A stretch of 64,000 nucleotides of DNA, taken from Hungatella hathewayi WAL-18680. Its GTDB lineage: Bacteria > Bacillota > Clostridia > Lachnospirales > Lachnospiraceae. The position numbers were made by a program, and so were the translations under genes. Of this stretch, positions 24,255 through 32,921 are shown piece after piece. The DNA is taken from the NCBI RefSeq assembly GCF_000235505.1, contig NZ_JH379027.1, forward strand, positions 248,001 through 312,000. The letters are read 5' to 3'. Within the stretch, counting starts at the first letter, position 1, and the number at the start of each line of letters is the position of its first letter. Below the pieces are notes generated by a model. That model did not search any database, had not been told where the DNA came from, and was given only the letters and a program-made list of their open reading frames with translations.

Positions 24255-25889
24255 ATGATAAGAGCCATTGATAAGCTGGAGCCGTTTCAGCGCGCAATTT
24301 CCAAAGCGCATCTGGCGTCGGCCGGTGTGTCCATTGATTCCCTGGATTCCAAGCCGCTGATTGCGATTGCCAACAGTTGGAATGAAATCTGTCCGGGCCA
24401 CGAGCCGTTAAAGCAGCTGGCGGAGGAAGTGAAAAAGGGAATTCTGGAAGCGGGAGGGGAGCCCGTAGAGTTTAACACGGTTGCCATGTGCGACGGAATT
24501 GCACAGGGACACTCCGGCATGCGTTACTGTCTGCCACACCGTGAGATTATCACGGATTCGGTGGAGGCGATGGTTGTGGGCGAAGGTGTCTTTGACGGAG
24601 TTGTCTATATGGGCTCCTGTGACAAAATTGTGCCTGGAATGCTCAACGCGGCGGCGAGAATCAACCTGCCTTCGATTATCGTGACGGCGGGACCCTGCTA
24701 CGCGCAGATAAAACCGAACGAGTCCAAGGAGCTTCGACAGAGATTTCTGCGGGGCGAGATTACGGAACGGGAATTGATTGAGGGGACGTTAACATATTAT
24801 ACGGGACCGGGTATCTGCCCGTTCCTGGGAACGGCCAATACCATGGGAGCGCTCTGCGAGTCTCTGGGCATGATGCTTCCGGGCGGCAGCCTGATTCCGT
24901 CCAGCACCAGCATGCGCCGGTTCTCCGCCAGGGAGGCTGGCCGCACCGTGATGAAGCTGGTGGAGAAGCAGATCACACCGGCACAGATTATGACGAAAGA
25001 GGCCCTGGAAAATACCATCACCCTGCTCAGCGCCATCGGCGGTTCCTTAAATGCGCTGATCCATCTTCCGGCATTGGCGGCAGAGCTTGGGCTGGAACTG
25101 GACTGGGATGATTTCTCGGAGATTACAACCAGAACGCCGGTGCTGACAGCCATTGTGCCAAATGGCAACCAGACGGTGGTGGATTTGCACTATGCAGGTG
25201 GAATCCCAGCGGTGCTGAAGGAATTGAGACCGGTACTGCACACGGATGCAATGACCGTGACCGGGGAGACAATCGGTGAGATACTGGACAGAGCGCCGGA
25301 CGGGAATAGAGATACGATTCATACCATGGAGGACCCGGTTTCAAGGGCGGATGGGATACAGGTGCTTTACGGCAACCTGGCGCCCGACGGCGCCCTGGTG
25401 AAGACTTCGGCGGTGCCGGAGGATGTGAGAGTGTTTACTGGCACGGCAAAGGTATTTGACAGTGAGGACGAATGCTATGCGGCATTCCGGGAGAAGAAGA
25501 TCGTGGAAGGTGATGCCATTATCGTGCGCTACGAGGGACCGAAAGGCGGCCCGGGCATGAAAGAGCTGCACCGGATTACTGAAATTATCAAAGGAATCCC
25601 CCGGACGGCCGTCATCACCGACGGAAGATTCTCCGGAGCCAGCGGCGGCTTAAGCATCGGCTATCTCTGTCCCGAAGCAGCCGACGGCGGCCCCATTGCG
25701 CTGGTGGAAGAGGGCGATAAGATATCCGTGGATTTGAGCAGAAGCTATATTCATCTGGAAGTCAGCGAAGAAGAGCTGGAGCGCCGCAGGAGAGAGTGGA
25801 AGCCGCTAAAGCGGGATGAGGAAAAGGGCCTGCTGGGAAGATACGCCAGGACAGTAAGCACGGCGAGAAAAGGGGCGACCCTTCGGTAA
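24255..25889 (+). CDS. IlvD/Edd family iron-sulfur dehydratase
   Basis: 544-residue dehydratase that removes water from a polyhydroxy acid to give a 2-keto-3-deoxy acid. Cysteines expected to hold the Fe-S cluster are Cys79 (AMCDG), Cys122 (GSCDK) and Cys188 (GICPFLGTANTM). GGRFSGASGGLSIGY-like residues near 455 (DGRFSGASGG) are the C-terminal family motif. The family includes both dihydroxyacid dehydratase (IlvD) and phosphogluconate dehydratase (Edd). Context with a KDPG-type aldolase and a galactitol-type PTS, and no branched-chain genes, favours a sugar-acid or phospho-sugar-acid substrate. GAGGAAG stands before the ATG. Last gene of the sigma-54 operon. Confidence 0.88.
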   Translation: MIRAIDKLEPFQRAISKAHLASAGVSIDSLDSKPLIAIANSWNEICPGHEPLKQLAEEVKKGILEAGGEPVEFNTVAMCDGIAQGHSGMRYCLPHREIITDSVEAMVVGEGVFDGVVYMGSCDKIVPGMLNAAARINLPSIIVTAGPCYAQIKPNESKELRQRFLRGEITERELIEGTLTYYTGPGICPFLGTANTMGALCESLGMMLPGGSLIPSSTSMRRFSAREAGRTVMKLVEKQITPAQIMTKEALENTITLLSAIGGSLNALIHLPALAAELGLELDWDDFSEITTRTPVLTAIVPNGNQTVVDLHYAGGIPAVLKELRPVLHTDAMTVTGETIGEILDRAPDGNRDTIHTMEDPVSRADGIQVLYGNLAPDGALVKTSAVPEDVRVFTGTAKVFDSEDECYAAFREKKIVEGDAIIVRYEGPKGGPGMKELHRITEIIKGIPRTAVITDGRFSGASGGLSIGYLCPEAADGGPIALVEEGDKISVDLSRSYIHLEVSEEELERRRREWKPLKRDEEKGLLGRYARTVSTARKGATLR

Positions 25890-25922
25890 ACTTGGCGTCC
25901 AATAACATGAGGAGCGCCATAG

Positions 25923-25973
25923 AAGGTTCCCCGGAAAACTCAGGCAGAGATAGTCTGGTTTTCCGGGGAACTT
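25923..25973 (+). terminator. Terminator of the sigma-54 operon
   Basis: GTTCCCCGGAAAAC and GTTTTCCGGGGAAC form a perfect 14-bp stem extended by CAG/CTG and AAG/CTT with small bulges. The T-run after it is weak. Confidence 0.75.
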
Positions 25974-26004
25974 GCATTTCCCACTTTTTCGTGTTATAGT
26001 AAGT

Positions 26005-26052
26005 CGACGGTGTGTTCGAGACCTTCCACACCTAAAACAAAACTAAAGGAGA
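26005..26052 (+). ncRNA. PreQ1-I type riboswitch controlling queT
   Basis: GGTGTG (26009-26014) and CACACC (26027-26032) form stem P1 around a loop with UUCGAGACCUU. The tail TAAAACAAAACTAAAGGAG is A-rich as in PreQ1-I. ACCUU in the loop can pair with AAGG of the tail to make the H-type pseudoknot, which would hide the ribosome site (AAAGGAG, 26045-26051). It sits 10 bases before queT, the expected target. Inference: ligand binding blocks translation. Confidence 0.8.
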
Positions 26053-26061
26053 GAACTTCAT

Positions 26062-26562
26062 ATGAACAAATCTGACAACAAGGCTGTGTATTACATGGCC
26101 TATGCGGCTGTGATTGCCGCAATCTACGTGGTGTTGACCATGGTGTTTGCCCCTATCAGTTTCGGGCCGGTGCAGTTCCGTATCTCGGAAGCGCTGTGTA
26201 TTCTTCCATTTTTTACTCCGGCGGCGGTTCCAGGGCTGTTTCTTGGATGCCTGTTATCAAACCTGCTTTACGGTGCGGCGGCGCTGGATGTGGTGTTCGG
26301 AAGTCTGGCTACGCTGATTGGCGCGGTGGGGTCTTATGCGCTCCGCAGGAATAAGTGGGCGGTCTGCGTGCCTCCGATTCTGGCCAACACGGTGATTATC
26401 CCCTGGGTACTCCGCTATGCCTACGGCTCCCCGGATTTGATTCCGGTGGCGATGGTGACAGTGGGAATTGGGGAGATTCTGGCGATTGGTGTGCTGGGAA
26501 ATCTTCTGCTAGTGACGCTGGAGCGATATAAATATGTGATTTTTAGAAACCATATGGCGTAA
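26062..26562 (+). CDS. queT: QueT family queuosine-precursor transporter
   Basis: 166-residue membrane protein with about five helices, the substrate-binding S component of an ECF-type transporter for a queuosine precursor. FGPVQFRISEALCILPFFTP and ALDVVFGSLATLIGA are QueT motifs. The preQ1-like riboswitch directly upstream supports the substrate. It stands alone: no queuosine biosynthesis genes are in the window, fitting a strain that salvages the precursor. The general ECF energising module must be encoded elsewhere. Confidence 0.9.
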   Translation: MNKSDNKAVYYMAYAAVIAAIYVVLTMVFAPISFGPVQFRISEALCILPFFTPAAVPGLFLGCLLSNLLYGAAALDVVFGSLATLIGAVGSYALRRNKWAVCVPPILANTVIIPWVLRYAYGSPDLIPVAMVTVGIGEILAIGVLGNLLLVTLERYKYVIFRNHMA

Positions 26563-26575
26563 GCGCCGGATGGGG

Positions 26576-26628
26576 TACCAGGAGGGTACTGACATGGATT
26601 GAAAATGTCAGCCCTGCTGGTATTTTTT
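26576..26628 (+). terminator. Terminator of queT
   Basis: Arms TACCAG...CTGACAT (26576-26595) and ATGTCAG...CTGGTA (26605-26622), imperfect in the middle, followed by TTTTTT. Confidence 0.8.
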
Positions 26629-26789
26629 GCCTTTTCAAAAGCCCTCTATTGTGTTGGAAATGCATAATATATGATAAAAAATGGGGAAATAACATGCCAA
26701 AAAGCAGATAAAACACATGCTGAAAAAGACTATAATTGTAAATGTGCATAATAAAATAAAAATTAAAAAGAAATATATGTGCAAATATA
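26629..26789. other. AT-rich stretch without recognised gene
   Basis: 161 bases between the queT terminator and the rbs promoter. It is AT-rich, with no start codon and ribosome site leading into an ORF of useful size. Nothing recognised. Confidence 0.5.
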
Positions 26790-26818
26790 TTGACAACGCT
26801 AAAAATGTGTGCTATTCT
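26790..26818 (+). promoter_or_regulatory. Promoter of the ribose-like operon
   Basis: TTGACA (26790-26795), 17-base spacer, TATTCT (26813-26818). Confidence 0.65.
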
Positions 26819-26825
26819 TTTGGTA

Positions 26826-26880
26826 CATCGTTTTAGCAACTCAATATTATTTTTTTAAGCTATGCTAAAACGATTTAGCA
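26826..26880 (+). promoter_or_regulatory. LacI-type operators before rbsD
   Basis: TGCTAAAACGATTTAGCA (26863-26880) is a perfect 7-bp inverted repeat around ACGA, the form bound by LacI/RbsR regulators. ATCGTTTTAGCA (26827-26838) is a second, partial site in reverse orientation, 36 bases away. Both lie downstream of the promoter and would block transcription when occupied. The LacI protein encoded at 35657 is the likely binder. Confidence 0.65.
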
Positions 26881-26908
26881 TAATTCAAGACAATCCATGG
26901 AGGTAGTA

Positions 26909-27304
26909 ATGAAAAAAGACGGAATCTTAAATACCAATCTAATTTCAGAAGTGGCGGCGATAGGGCACACCCAATATCTGGTGATTGGCGATGCGGGCCT
27001 GCCAATTCCGAAAGGAGTCAATGTTCTGGATATATCTTTGACAAAGGGAGTTCCCGGTTTCATGCAGGTGCTGGAAGCGGTGAATGAGGAACTGGTCAGT
27101 GAAGCCTACATTTTGGCGGAGGAAATCAAGGAGGGGAACCGGGAACTGGAAACACAGGTACATGAGCTGTTAAAGGAACAGCCGGTGACTTACGTCCCCC
27201 ACGAGGAATTCAAAAAACTGACGGAGGAAGCCCAGGTGATCGTCCGGACGGGAGAAACTTCTTCCTTTGCCAATATCATTCTGGTGGCCGGAGTTAATTT
27301 TTAA
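26909..27304 (+). CDS. rbsD: RbsD-type D-ribose pyranase
   Basis: 131-residue cytoplasmic enzyme that interconverts pyranose and furanose forms of ribose or a similar sugar for the kinase. Family motifs are IGHTQYLVIGDAGLPIP (catalytic histidine at residue 20 or nearby) and the C-terminal VRTGETSSFANIILVAGV. I chose ATG 26909 with GGAGG 5 bases before it; an earlier ATG at 26897 overlaps that site. First gene of an operon reaching at least 35563. Confidence 0.92.
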   Translation: MKKDGILNTNLISEVAAIGHTQYLVIGDAGLPIPKGVNVLDISLTKGVPGFMQVLEAVNEELVSEAYILAEEIKEGNRELETQVHELLKEQPVTYVPHEEFKKLTEEAQVIVRTGETSSFANIILVAGVNF

Positions 27305-27332
27305 CCAACGATAAGAGAGAGGGGATGACAGA

Positions 27333-28337
27333 ATGGAACTGTCTCAAAACACAGCGCTCATCATTGTTTTGATTGTCACGTTTTTATGGGGCTCCTGGTT
27401 CCAGGTAGTCAAGCATACGGACGACTACCCCATATATGCATTTTTAAGCTGGCTTTACCTGTTTTCACTGTTTATCGTGTGGGGCTCCATCGCAGTCCTG
27501 CACCGTTACATGATACCGAAAGGCGTTTTCCACGAGATAGCCGGTGATATTCCAAGAGCAGTTCTGATCTTTGGCTGCGGCGCGGTCTATGCCATCGGGA
27601 TGCAGATACAGCTGTCCGTGGTCAGCCGGGTGGGACTGATTCTTTCCAGCTCCATAACCTCCACCTGCTCCATACTCAGCGGAATTATGATTACCTCCGT
27701 ATTTGGAGGAATCTCGGAGAGCTCGTCTCTGCTACTGATTATTCTGGCGGCCTTCCTGTTGATAGGGGGAACTATCGTCTGCCAGATATCGGGAGTTATG
27801 CGGGATAAGGACGTGGGAAAGGTGCAGGAGAAGGATACGAAGAATACCACATCCCAGAAGAAAGACATTATGTTACTGGTTATCACAAGTGCAATTATGA
27901 TTCCATTTTACTCCATTGCATCCTCCTTCGGTCTCAGCACGGACTTAAGACCCAATGGTTTTTCCTCCCTGACATGTATGGGAATCCTGAGCATCGGGGC
28001 GTTGATTGGAACCAGCGTGTATAGCGCCTATTGGCTGACAAGAGAAGAGAAATGGAACAAAGTGTTACATCCGCGGAAGGGACTGCCGATTATATTAGCG
28101 ATGGCCTGTATCGCAGCGTTCTGCCACTTTGGCGGAAATGTGCTTCACTCCATTGCGGCGCCGGTAGTAAGTGTCGTCATCGCCACGGGCATCGGGTACT
28201 CCTACGGAATGTGGTCCTATCTGTGGGGACTGCTCTACGGTGAATTCAAGGGGGCGGGCAAACGCACCTTCGCCGTGCTGGCAGGCGGTATCGCCCTGTT
28301 TGTCATTGGCGTTCTGATATTAACCTTCAATGTATAA
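27333..28337 (+). CDS. DMT-superfamily sugar transporter (GRP/RhaT-like)
   Basis: 334-residue membrane protein with ten predicted helices arranged as two five-helix halves, split by a charged loop near residues 155-175. FLWGSWFQVVKHTDDYP at the N-terminus and YLWGLLYGEFKGAGKRTF near the C-terminus resemble the GRP (glucose/ribose porter) and RhaT branches. Likely a sugar/proton symporter. GAGAGGGG is the ribosome site. It lies between rbsD and rbsK, so it shares their substrate. The operon also carries a complete ABC importer, so there are two routes for uptake. Confidence 0.78.
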   Translation: MELSQNTALIIVLIVTFLWGSWFQVVKHTDDYPIYAFLSWLYLFSLFIVWGSIAVLHRYMIPKGVFHEIAGDIPRAVLIFGCGAVYAIGMQIQLSVVSRVGLILSSSITSTCSILSGIMITSVFGGISESSSLLLIILAAFLLIGGTIVCQISGVMRDKDVGKVQEKDTKNTTSQKKDIMLLVITSAIMIPFYSIASSFGLSTDLRPNGFSSLTCMGILSIGALIGTSVYSAYWLTREEKWNKVLHPRKGLPIILAMACIAAFCHFGGNVLHSIAAPVVSVVIATGIGYSYGMWSYLWGLLYGEFKGAGKRTFAVLAGGIALFVIGVLILTFNV

Positions 28338-28394
28338 ACGAGATGGAGAAACGTAATGCGTAATGAATAAACAAACCCACAAAAAGGAGGAACC

Positions 28395-29321
28395 ATGAAG
28401 AAGATACTTGTAATAGGAAGTACCAATATTGATTTTGTCGTAAATGTTGTGGACTTCCCGGTGGCGGGAGAGACAGTCATGAGCCAGTCCTTTCAGAAAA
28501 TGCCGGGAGGAAAGGGCGCGAATCAGGCGTATGCCTGTGGAAAGCTGGGCGGCGATACCGCGTTTGTCAGTGTGATAGGGGACGACGGCCTGGGAGACCT
28601 GGCGATGAAGAATTTAAAGGACGCGGGCGTCAACATTGACTCCGTGAAAACCGCGCCGGGAACTCCGACAGGTATGGCCCAGATCAGCATCGATCATTCC
28701 GGAAACAACTGTATTATTGTGGTACCAGGGGCCAATAGCGCCTGCAATCAGGAATTTATTGAAGAAATTTATGACAGGATTGACGCCTGCGATATTCTGC
28801 TGATTCAGATGGAGACGCCGTTAGCCGGGGTGCTGAAAGCCATTCAGCGGGCGAAACAGGCCGGAAAGACCGTGATACTCAACCCGGCGCCGGTACCGGA
28901 GGAGCCCCTGCCGGAGGAACTGTTCAACGGCCTGACGTATCTCACACCCAACGAGACGGAGCTTGGGAAATTGACGGGCATGCCGGTGGACACCTTCGAG
29001 GAAGTCTGTGCGGCCGCCAGAAAGCTGCTGGAGCTGGGCGTGGAACATGTGATTGTAACGCTGGGGGAGAAAGGCGCCGCATTTATCAACCGTGAGACAG
29101 AGGTTTTATATGAGACCAGAAAAGTGGAGGCGGTGGATACGACAGCAGCGGGAGATACGTTCAATGCAGCCATAGCTGTCTTTTTGTCTCACGCTAAAAC
29201 GATTGAGCAGGCTATTCGGTTTGCAAATCTGGCCTCAGGCATATCGGTGACCAGGCAGGGAGCGCAGCCCTCCGTGCCATCCAGAGAAGAAGTGGAAGCA
29301 TTGGCTGCTGAGATTGGGTAG
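28395..29321 (+). CDS. rbsK: Ribokinase
   Basis: 308-residue PfkB-family sugar kinase that phosphorylates ribose, or a related pentose, at O5. The two family signatures are present: GGKGANQAYACGKLGG near residue 38 and DTTAAGDTFNAA near residue 250, whose aspartate is the catalytic base. NPAPVPEEP and LTPNETE are also typical of ribokinase. AAAGGAGG stands 6 bases before the ATG. Normal length. Operon position after rbsD supports a furanose substrate. Confidence 0.93.
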   Translation: MKKILVIGSTNIDFVVNVVDFPVAGETVMSQSFQKMPGGKGANQAYACGKLGGDTAFVSVIGDDGLGDLAMKNLKDAGVNIDSVKTAPGTPTGMAQISIDHSGNNCIIVVPGANSACNQEFIEEIYDRIDACDILLIQMETPLAGVLKAIQRAKQAGKTVILNPAPVPEEPLPEELFNGLTYLTPNETELGKLTGMPVDTFEEVCAAARKLLELGVEHVIVTLGEKGAAFINRETEVLYETRKVEAVDTTAAGDTFNAAIAVFLSHAKTIEQAIRFANLASGISVTRQGAQPSVPSREEVEALAAEIG

Positions 29322-29361
29322 TAAAAAACAACATATAACAAAAAGAAAAGGAGAAGGTATT

Positions 29362-30411
29362 ATGAAGAAAACACTTAGTATGATTCTTGCGGCGGCGCTT
29401 ATGGTTTCCATGGTGGGATGTAGTGGGACAAAGAACACTACGGCGGAGACCACAAAACCACAGACAGAGGCTGTGAGCCAGGGGGACACGGCAGAGGCAG
29501 ACACCACGAAAGCGATGGAAGCAAAAGATACGTCTGAACCACTGAAAGTCGGCCTCAGCTTTGTGTCACTGAACTTCCCATACTTTGTCAGAATGTATGA
29601 GCAGTTTATGGACGAAGCAAAGCAGAACGGCTGGGATGTCTCCTTCGTGGATGGCAATCTTGACGCGGCCACACAGTTAAACGGCATTCAGGATATGATT
29701 AACAATGACGTGGACGTGATGGTAGTCAGCGCCTGGTTTATCGATGCCATGGAGGATGTATTTGCCCAGTGTAAGGAGAAGGGGATTCCTGTCTTCATCA
29801 TCGGCAACACACAGAACCCGGATGCCATCAACGATTTGATTGTCTATGCCTGCGGCACCGAGCATTACGATGCGGGCTTCCTGGGAGGAACCTGGGCGTC
29901 AGGATACTTTAACGATTTGGGAAAGACTGAGCTGAATATCGCCATCATGTCCGGTTCCACCGAGCAGATGAAACAGCGTGGACAGGGCTTTGTGGACGGC
30001 TTGACCAAGGGCGGAATCAAAGTGGAAGTGAAGAATGAGTATGACGTATCCACCAGAGAAGATGCCATGGCCAGTGCGGAGGATGCTCTGACGGTTTATT
30101 CCGATTTGGATTTGATTTATGGTGTCAGCGCCCAGGGTTCTCTTGGAGCCTATGACGCAACGGTGGGAGCAAACCGGACGGAAGTCTATGTGGTCGGCTA
30201 TGACGGCGAGGATGAGGAACTGGAGTTGATTGACAAGAAACTTAACTACATTGCCACCATTACCCAGGACCCGGCGGGAGAGGCATCCACCACGGTAGAG
30301 TATATTCTGAAATATCTGGACGGAGAGAAATTTGACAAAATAGTTCCCATCTCAGCAGGCATCTACTGTGCGGAGGGACAGCTGACATCAGAACAGGTAC
30401 TTGGCAACTAA
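29362..30411 (+). CDS. Sugar ABC transporter substrate-binding lipoprotein (RbsB-like)
   Basis: 349-residue lipoprotein on the outside of the cell membrane. The signal peptide ends in a lipobox with Cys21 (SMVGCSG), followed by a Thr/Glu/Ala-rich tether to about residue 60. The type 1 periplasmic-binding fold then follows (VGLSFVSLNFPYFVRMYEQFM, DVMVVSAWFIDAMEDVF, VVGYDGEDEELELI). ATG 29362 has AAAGGAGAAGG upstream; the longer frame from 29314 lacks one and would bury the signal peptide. It feeds the ATPase and permease encoded next. The usual aromatic and Asp residues of ribose-binding protein are only partly recognisable, so the sugar may differ from ribose. Confidence 0.9.
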   Translation: MKKTLSMILAAALMVSMVGCSGTKNTTAETTKPQTEAVSQGDTAEADTTKAMEAKDTSEPLKVGLSFVSLNFPYFVRMYEQFMDEAKQNGWDVSFVDGNLDAATQLNGIQDMINNDVDVMVVSAWFIDAMEDVFAQCKEKGIPVFIIGNTQNPDAINDLIVYACGTEHYDAGFLGGTWASGYFNDLGKTELNIAIMSGSTEQMKQRGQGFVDGLTKGGIKVEVKNEYDVSTREDAMASAEDALTVYSDLDLIYGVSAQGSLGAYDATVGANRTEVYVVGYDGEDEELELIDKKLNYIATITQDPAGEASTTVEYILKYLDGEKFDKIVPISAGIYCAEGQLTSEQVLGN

Positions 30412-30449
30412 TATCAGAAGCTGCAATATAATCCGAAAGGTGACAGGTT

Positions 30450-31949
30450 ATGGAGAGTGCTGTAAATATACTGAAACTGACAAAAATTAATAAGGCATTT
30501 CCTGGCGTGAAAGCACTGACAGACGTGGATTTGACAGTGAGAAAAGGAGAAGTGCTGGCCCTGGTAGGGGAGAACGGAGCGGGGAAATCCACCTTGATGA
30601 AAATCCTCTCCGGCGCCTACAAGAAAGATAGCGGAACCATTGAATTTGAAGGCAGGGAGGTGGAGATTCATTCACCGAAGCAGTCGGAGGAGCTGGGCAT
30701 TTCCATCATCTATCAGGAACTGAATCTGATACAGAGAGTTACGGTGGCTGAGAATGTATTTTTAGGGCGGTATCCCATGAAAATGGGAGCCGTCCAGTGG
30801 AAAAAGATGAGAGAGGATGCCAAAAAGCTGTTTGACGATTTAGGCATCGAGATGGATGTCCGGGCAATGCTTAGGGAGCTGAGTCTGGCCCAGCAGCAGA
30901 TTGTGGAGATTGTGAAAGCGGTAAGCATCAATGCGAAGGTAGTTATCATGGATGAGCCCACGTCCTCGTTGTCCCATAATGAGACGGAGATATTGTTCCG
31001 AATCATCAGGATGCTGAAAGAACGGGGAACCGCGGTGATTTTCATCACCCACAGACTGGATGAGATTTACACTATCTGCGACAGAATGACAATCCTGCGG
31101 GATGGCTGTTACATAGGAACCAGAGAGGTCAAGGAAGTCACCAAGGCCGACATGATCGAGATGATGATTGGACGGCAGCTGACCAATCAGTACCCCCAGC
31201 GAGACACCAAAATCGGAAAGACGGCACTGGAGGTTCGGGGACTTTCCGACGGTGGAAAGCGGGTAAAGGAAGTGTCATTTGCCGCCCGTTCCGGCGAGGT
31301 GCTTGGGTTTGCCGGGCTGGTGGGAGCCGGGCGGACGGAGACCATGCGGATGATTTTCGGGGCCGATAAAAGAGCCAGAGGTGAGATATTTATTGACGGG
31401 AAACAGGTGTCCATCAACTCGCCGAGAGATGCCATCGGCATGGGAATCGGTTTTGTAACGGAAAACAGAAAGGAAGAAGGATTGTTTCTCCGCTCCTCCG
31501 TAAAAGTCAATACCGTCATGGTGGCATTGAAGAAAATTCTGAAGGCCGGCTTTTACTTCGACTTTAAGAAAGAGAAACAGGTAGCGGAGGAATATGTCAA
31601 ACTTCTTCATACTGCAACACCTTCCGTGGAACAGAGAGTAATGTTCTTAAGCGGTGGAAACCAACAGAAGGTGGTACTCGCCAAGTGGCTGTTTTCAGAT
31701 TCTAAGATTATTATATTTGACGAGCCCACAAGAGGAATCGATGTTGGAGCAAAACGTGAGATTTATGAGATTATCAACAAGCTGGTTTCAGAGGGCAAGA
31801 CGGTGATTGTCGTGTCGTCGGATTTGGAAGAGATTATGGGTATCTGCGACAGAATCCTGGTAATGCATGAGGGCGTAATCTCTGGTGAAGTGGAAAAAGC
31901 GGAGTTCTCACAGAGTAAAATTACAGAATATGCAGTAGGAGGAAGTTGA
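30450..31949 (+). CDS. Sugar ABC transporter ATP-binding protein (RbsA-like)
   Basis: 499-residue double ATPase of the ribose/galactose importer family. The first half has a complete site: Walker A GENGAGKST, signature LSLAQQQ, Walker B VVIMDEPTSSLS. The second half has a degenerate Walker A (GLVGAGRTETM) but a good signature (LSGGNQQKVVLAKWL) and IIFDEPTRGID, as is common in this family. AAAGGTGA stands before the ATG. Its last codons overlap the region of the permease start. Confidence 0.93.
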   Translation: MESAVNILKLTKINKAFPGVKALTDVDLTVRKGEVLALVGENGAGKSTLMKILSGAYKKDSGTIEFEGREVEIHSPKQSEELGISIIYQELNLIQRVTVAENVFLGRYPMKMGAVQWKKMREDAKKLFDDLGIEMDVRAMLRELSLAQQQIVEIVKAVSINAKVVIMDEPTSSLSHNETEILFRIIRMLKERGTAVIFITHRLDEIYTICDRMTILRDGCYIGTREVKEVTKADMIEMMIGRQLTNQYPQRDTKIGKTALEVRGLSDGGKRVKEVSFAARSGEVLGFAGLVGAGRTETMRMIFGADKRARGEIFIDGKQVSINSPRDAIGMGIGFVTENRKEEGLFLRSSVKVNTVMVALKKILKAGFYFDFKKEKQVAEEYVKLLHTATPSVEQRVMFLSGGNQQKVVLAKWLFSDSKIIIFDEPTRGIDVGAKREIYEIINKLVSEGKTVIVVSSDLEEIMGICDRILVMHEGVISGEVEKAEFSQSKITEYAVGGS

Positions 31950-31951
31950 CC

Positions 31952-32908
31952 ATGGATAGGAAAAGTATAAAATCAAAAGCATTTTCAATTGCCAACAATA
32001 TGGGGGCGTGGCTTTTAATTATCGTCATCATTGTACTTATGGCGTTTGTCAATGACAAGTTTCTGACTGTCAGCAACATTATCAACGTGCTCAGACAGGT
32101 GTGCGTGGTGGCAATCTGCGCGCTGGGCGTGTCCTTCGTGGTGCTGGGCGGAGAGATTGACTTGAGCAGTGGTATGGCCGCCACCTTTGCGGGATGTAAC
32201 GCGGCGCTGCTGATCACCAGACTGGGAGTGCCGCTGGTACCGGCGATACTGCTGGCAGTTCTGCTGGGCGCTGTGGTGGGAACGATGTCCGGCTGTATCG
32301 TTACCTTTTGGAAAATCCCGTCCTTTATAGGAACGTTAGGAGTCCAATATATCATCCAGGGCTTAATCTTAATCACTACTAACAGTATGCCGGTGACTGG
32401 ACTTCCGGAGGGATTTTTGTTCCTGGGGAGAGGATATGTCGCCAATATCATTCCCGTTCCGGTTATCATCATGCTGGTGTTCTTCGCCATCGGCACCTTC
32501 CTGCTGAAGTACACCACCTTCGGCCGCTCGGTGATTGCCGTCGGGGAAAATGCGGAGGCCGCTGCTCTCTCAGGCCTGAAGGTCGTTCAGACCAAAGTGC
32601 TGATGTTTACCATCTGTGGATTCTGCTCTGCCTGTGCCGGTATCGTGATGACGGCGAGATTGTCCTCCGGCCAGCCAAGCTCCGGCAGTGATATGGCACT
32701 TCAGGCTCTGGCGGCCGTTTATATCGGCGGTACCTTCAAGGGCAGTATGTTAAACACTCTTGCAGGTGCGCTTGCCTGGGGATTTGTAAACAACGGATTG
32801 AATTTGCTTGGGGTAAATGCTTACTGGCAGAAGATTGTGTTAGGCGCGGTGATCGTCGTTGCAGTCCTGTTCGATTCCATTCGGGCTAAGATTTCAACAG
32901 CAAAATAA
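31952..32908 (+). CDS. Sugar ABC transporter permease (RbsC-like)
   Basis: 318-residue membrane protein with about eight to ten helices; it forms the channel with the RbsA-like ATPase. Family features include VLGGEIDLSSGMAA near residue 65 and GENAEAAALSGL near residue 200. I chose ATG 31952 with AGGAGGA 8 bases upstream; a TTG at 31946 overlaps the preceding stop. Normal length for the family. Confidence 0.92.
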   Translation: MDRKSIKSKAFSIANNMGAWLLIIVIIVLMAFVNDKFLTVSNIINVLRQVCVVAICALGVSFVVLGGEIDLSSGMAATFAGCNAALLITRLGVPLVPAILLAVLLGAVVGTMSGCIVTFWKIPSFIGTLGVQYIIQGLILITTNSMPVTGLPEGFLFLGRGYVANIIPVPVIIMLVFFAIGTFLLKYTTFGRSVIAVGENAEAAALSGLKVVQTKVLMFTICGFCSACAGIVMTARLSSGQPSSGSDMALQALAAVYIGGTFKGSMLNTLAGALAWGFVNNGLNLLGVNAYWQKIVLGAVIVVAVLFDSIRAKISTAK

Positions 32909-32921
32909 AAGGAGGTTTCTA

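Noticed and set aside
24255-25889. Assignment of the dehydratase as ilvD of branched-chain amino-acid synthesis
   Set aside because: No other ilv or leu genes are near, and the operon has a KDPG-type aldolase and a sugar PTS. Family-level naming is safer.
26863-26880. CcpA catabolite-response (cre) site
   Set aside because: It has the central CG but lacks the TG at the left and CA at the right in the required positions. The 7-bp LacI-type palindrome fits better.
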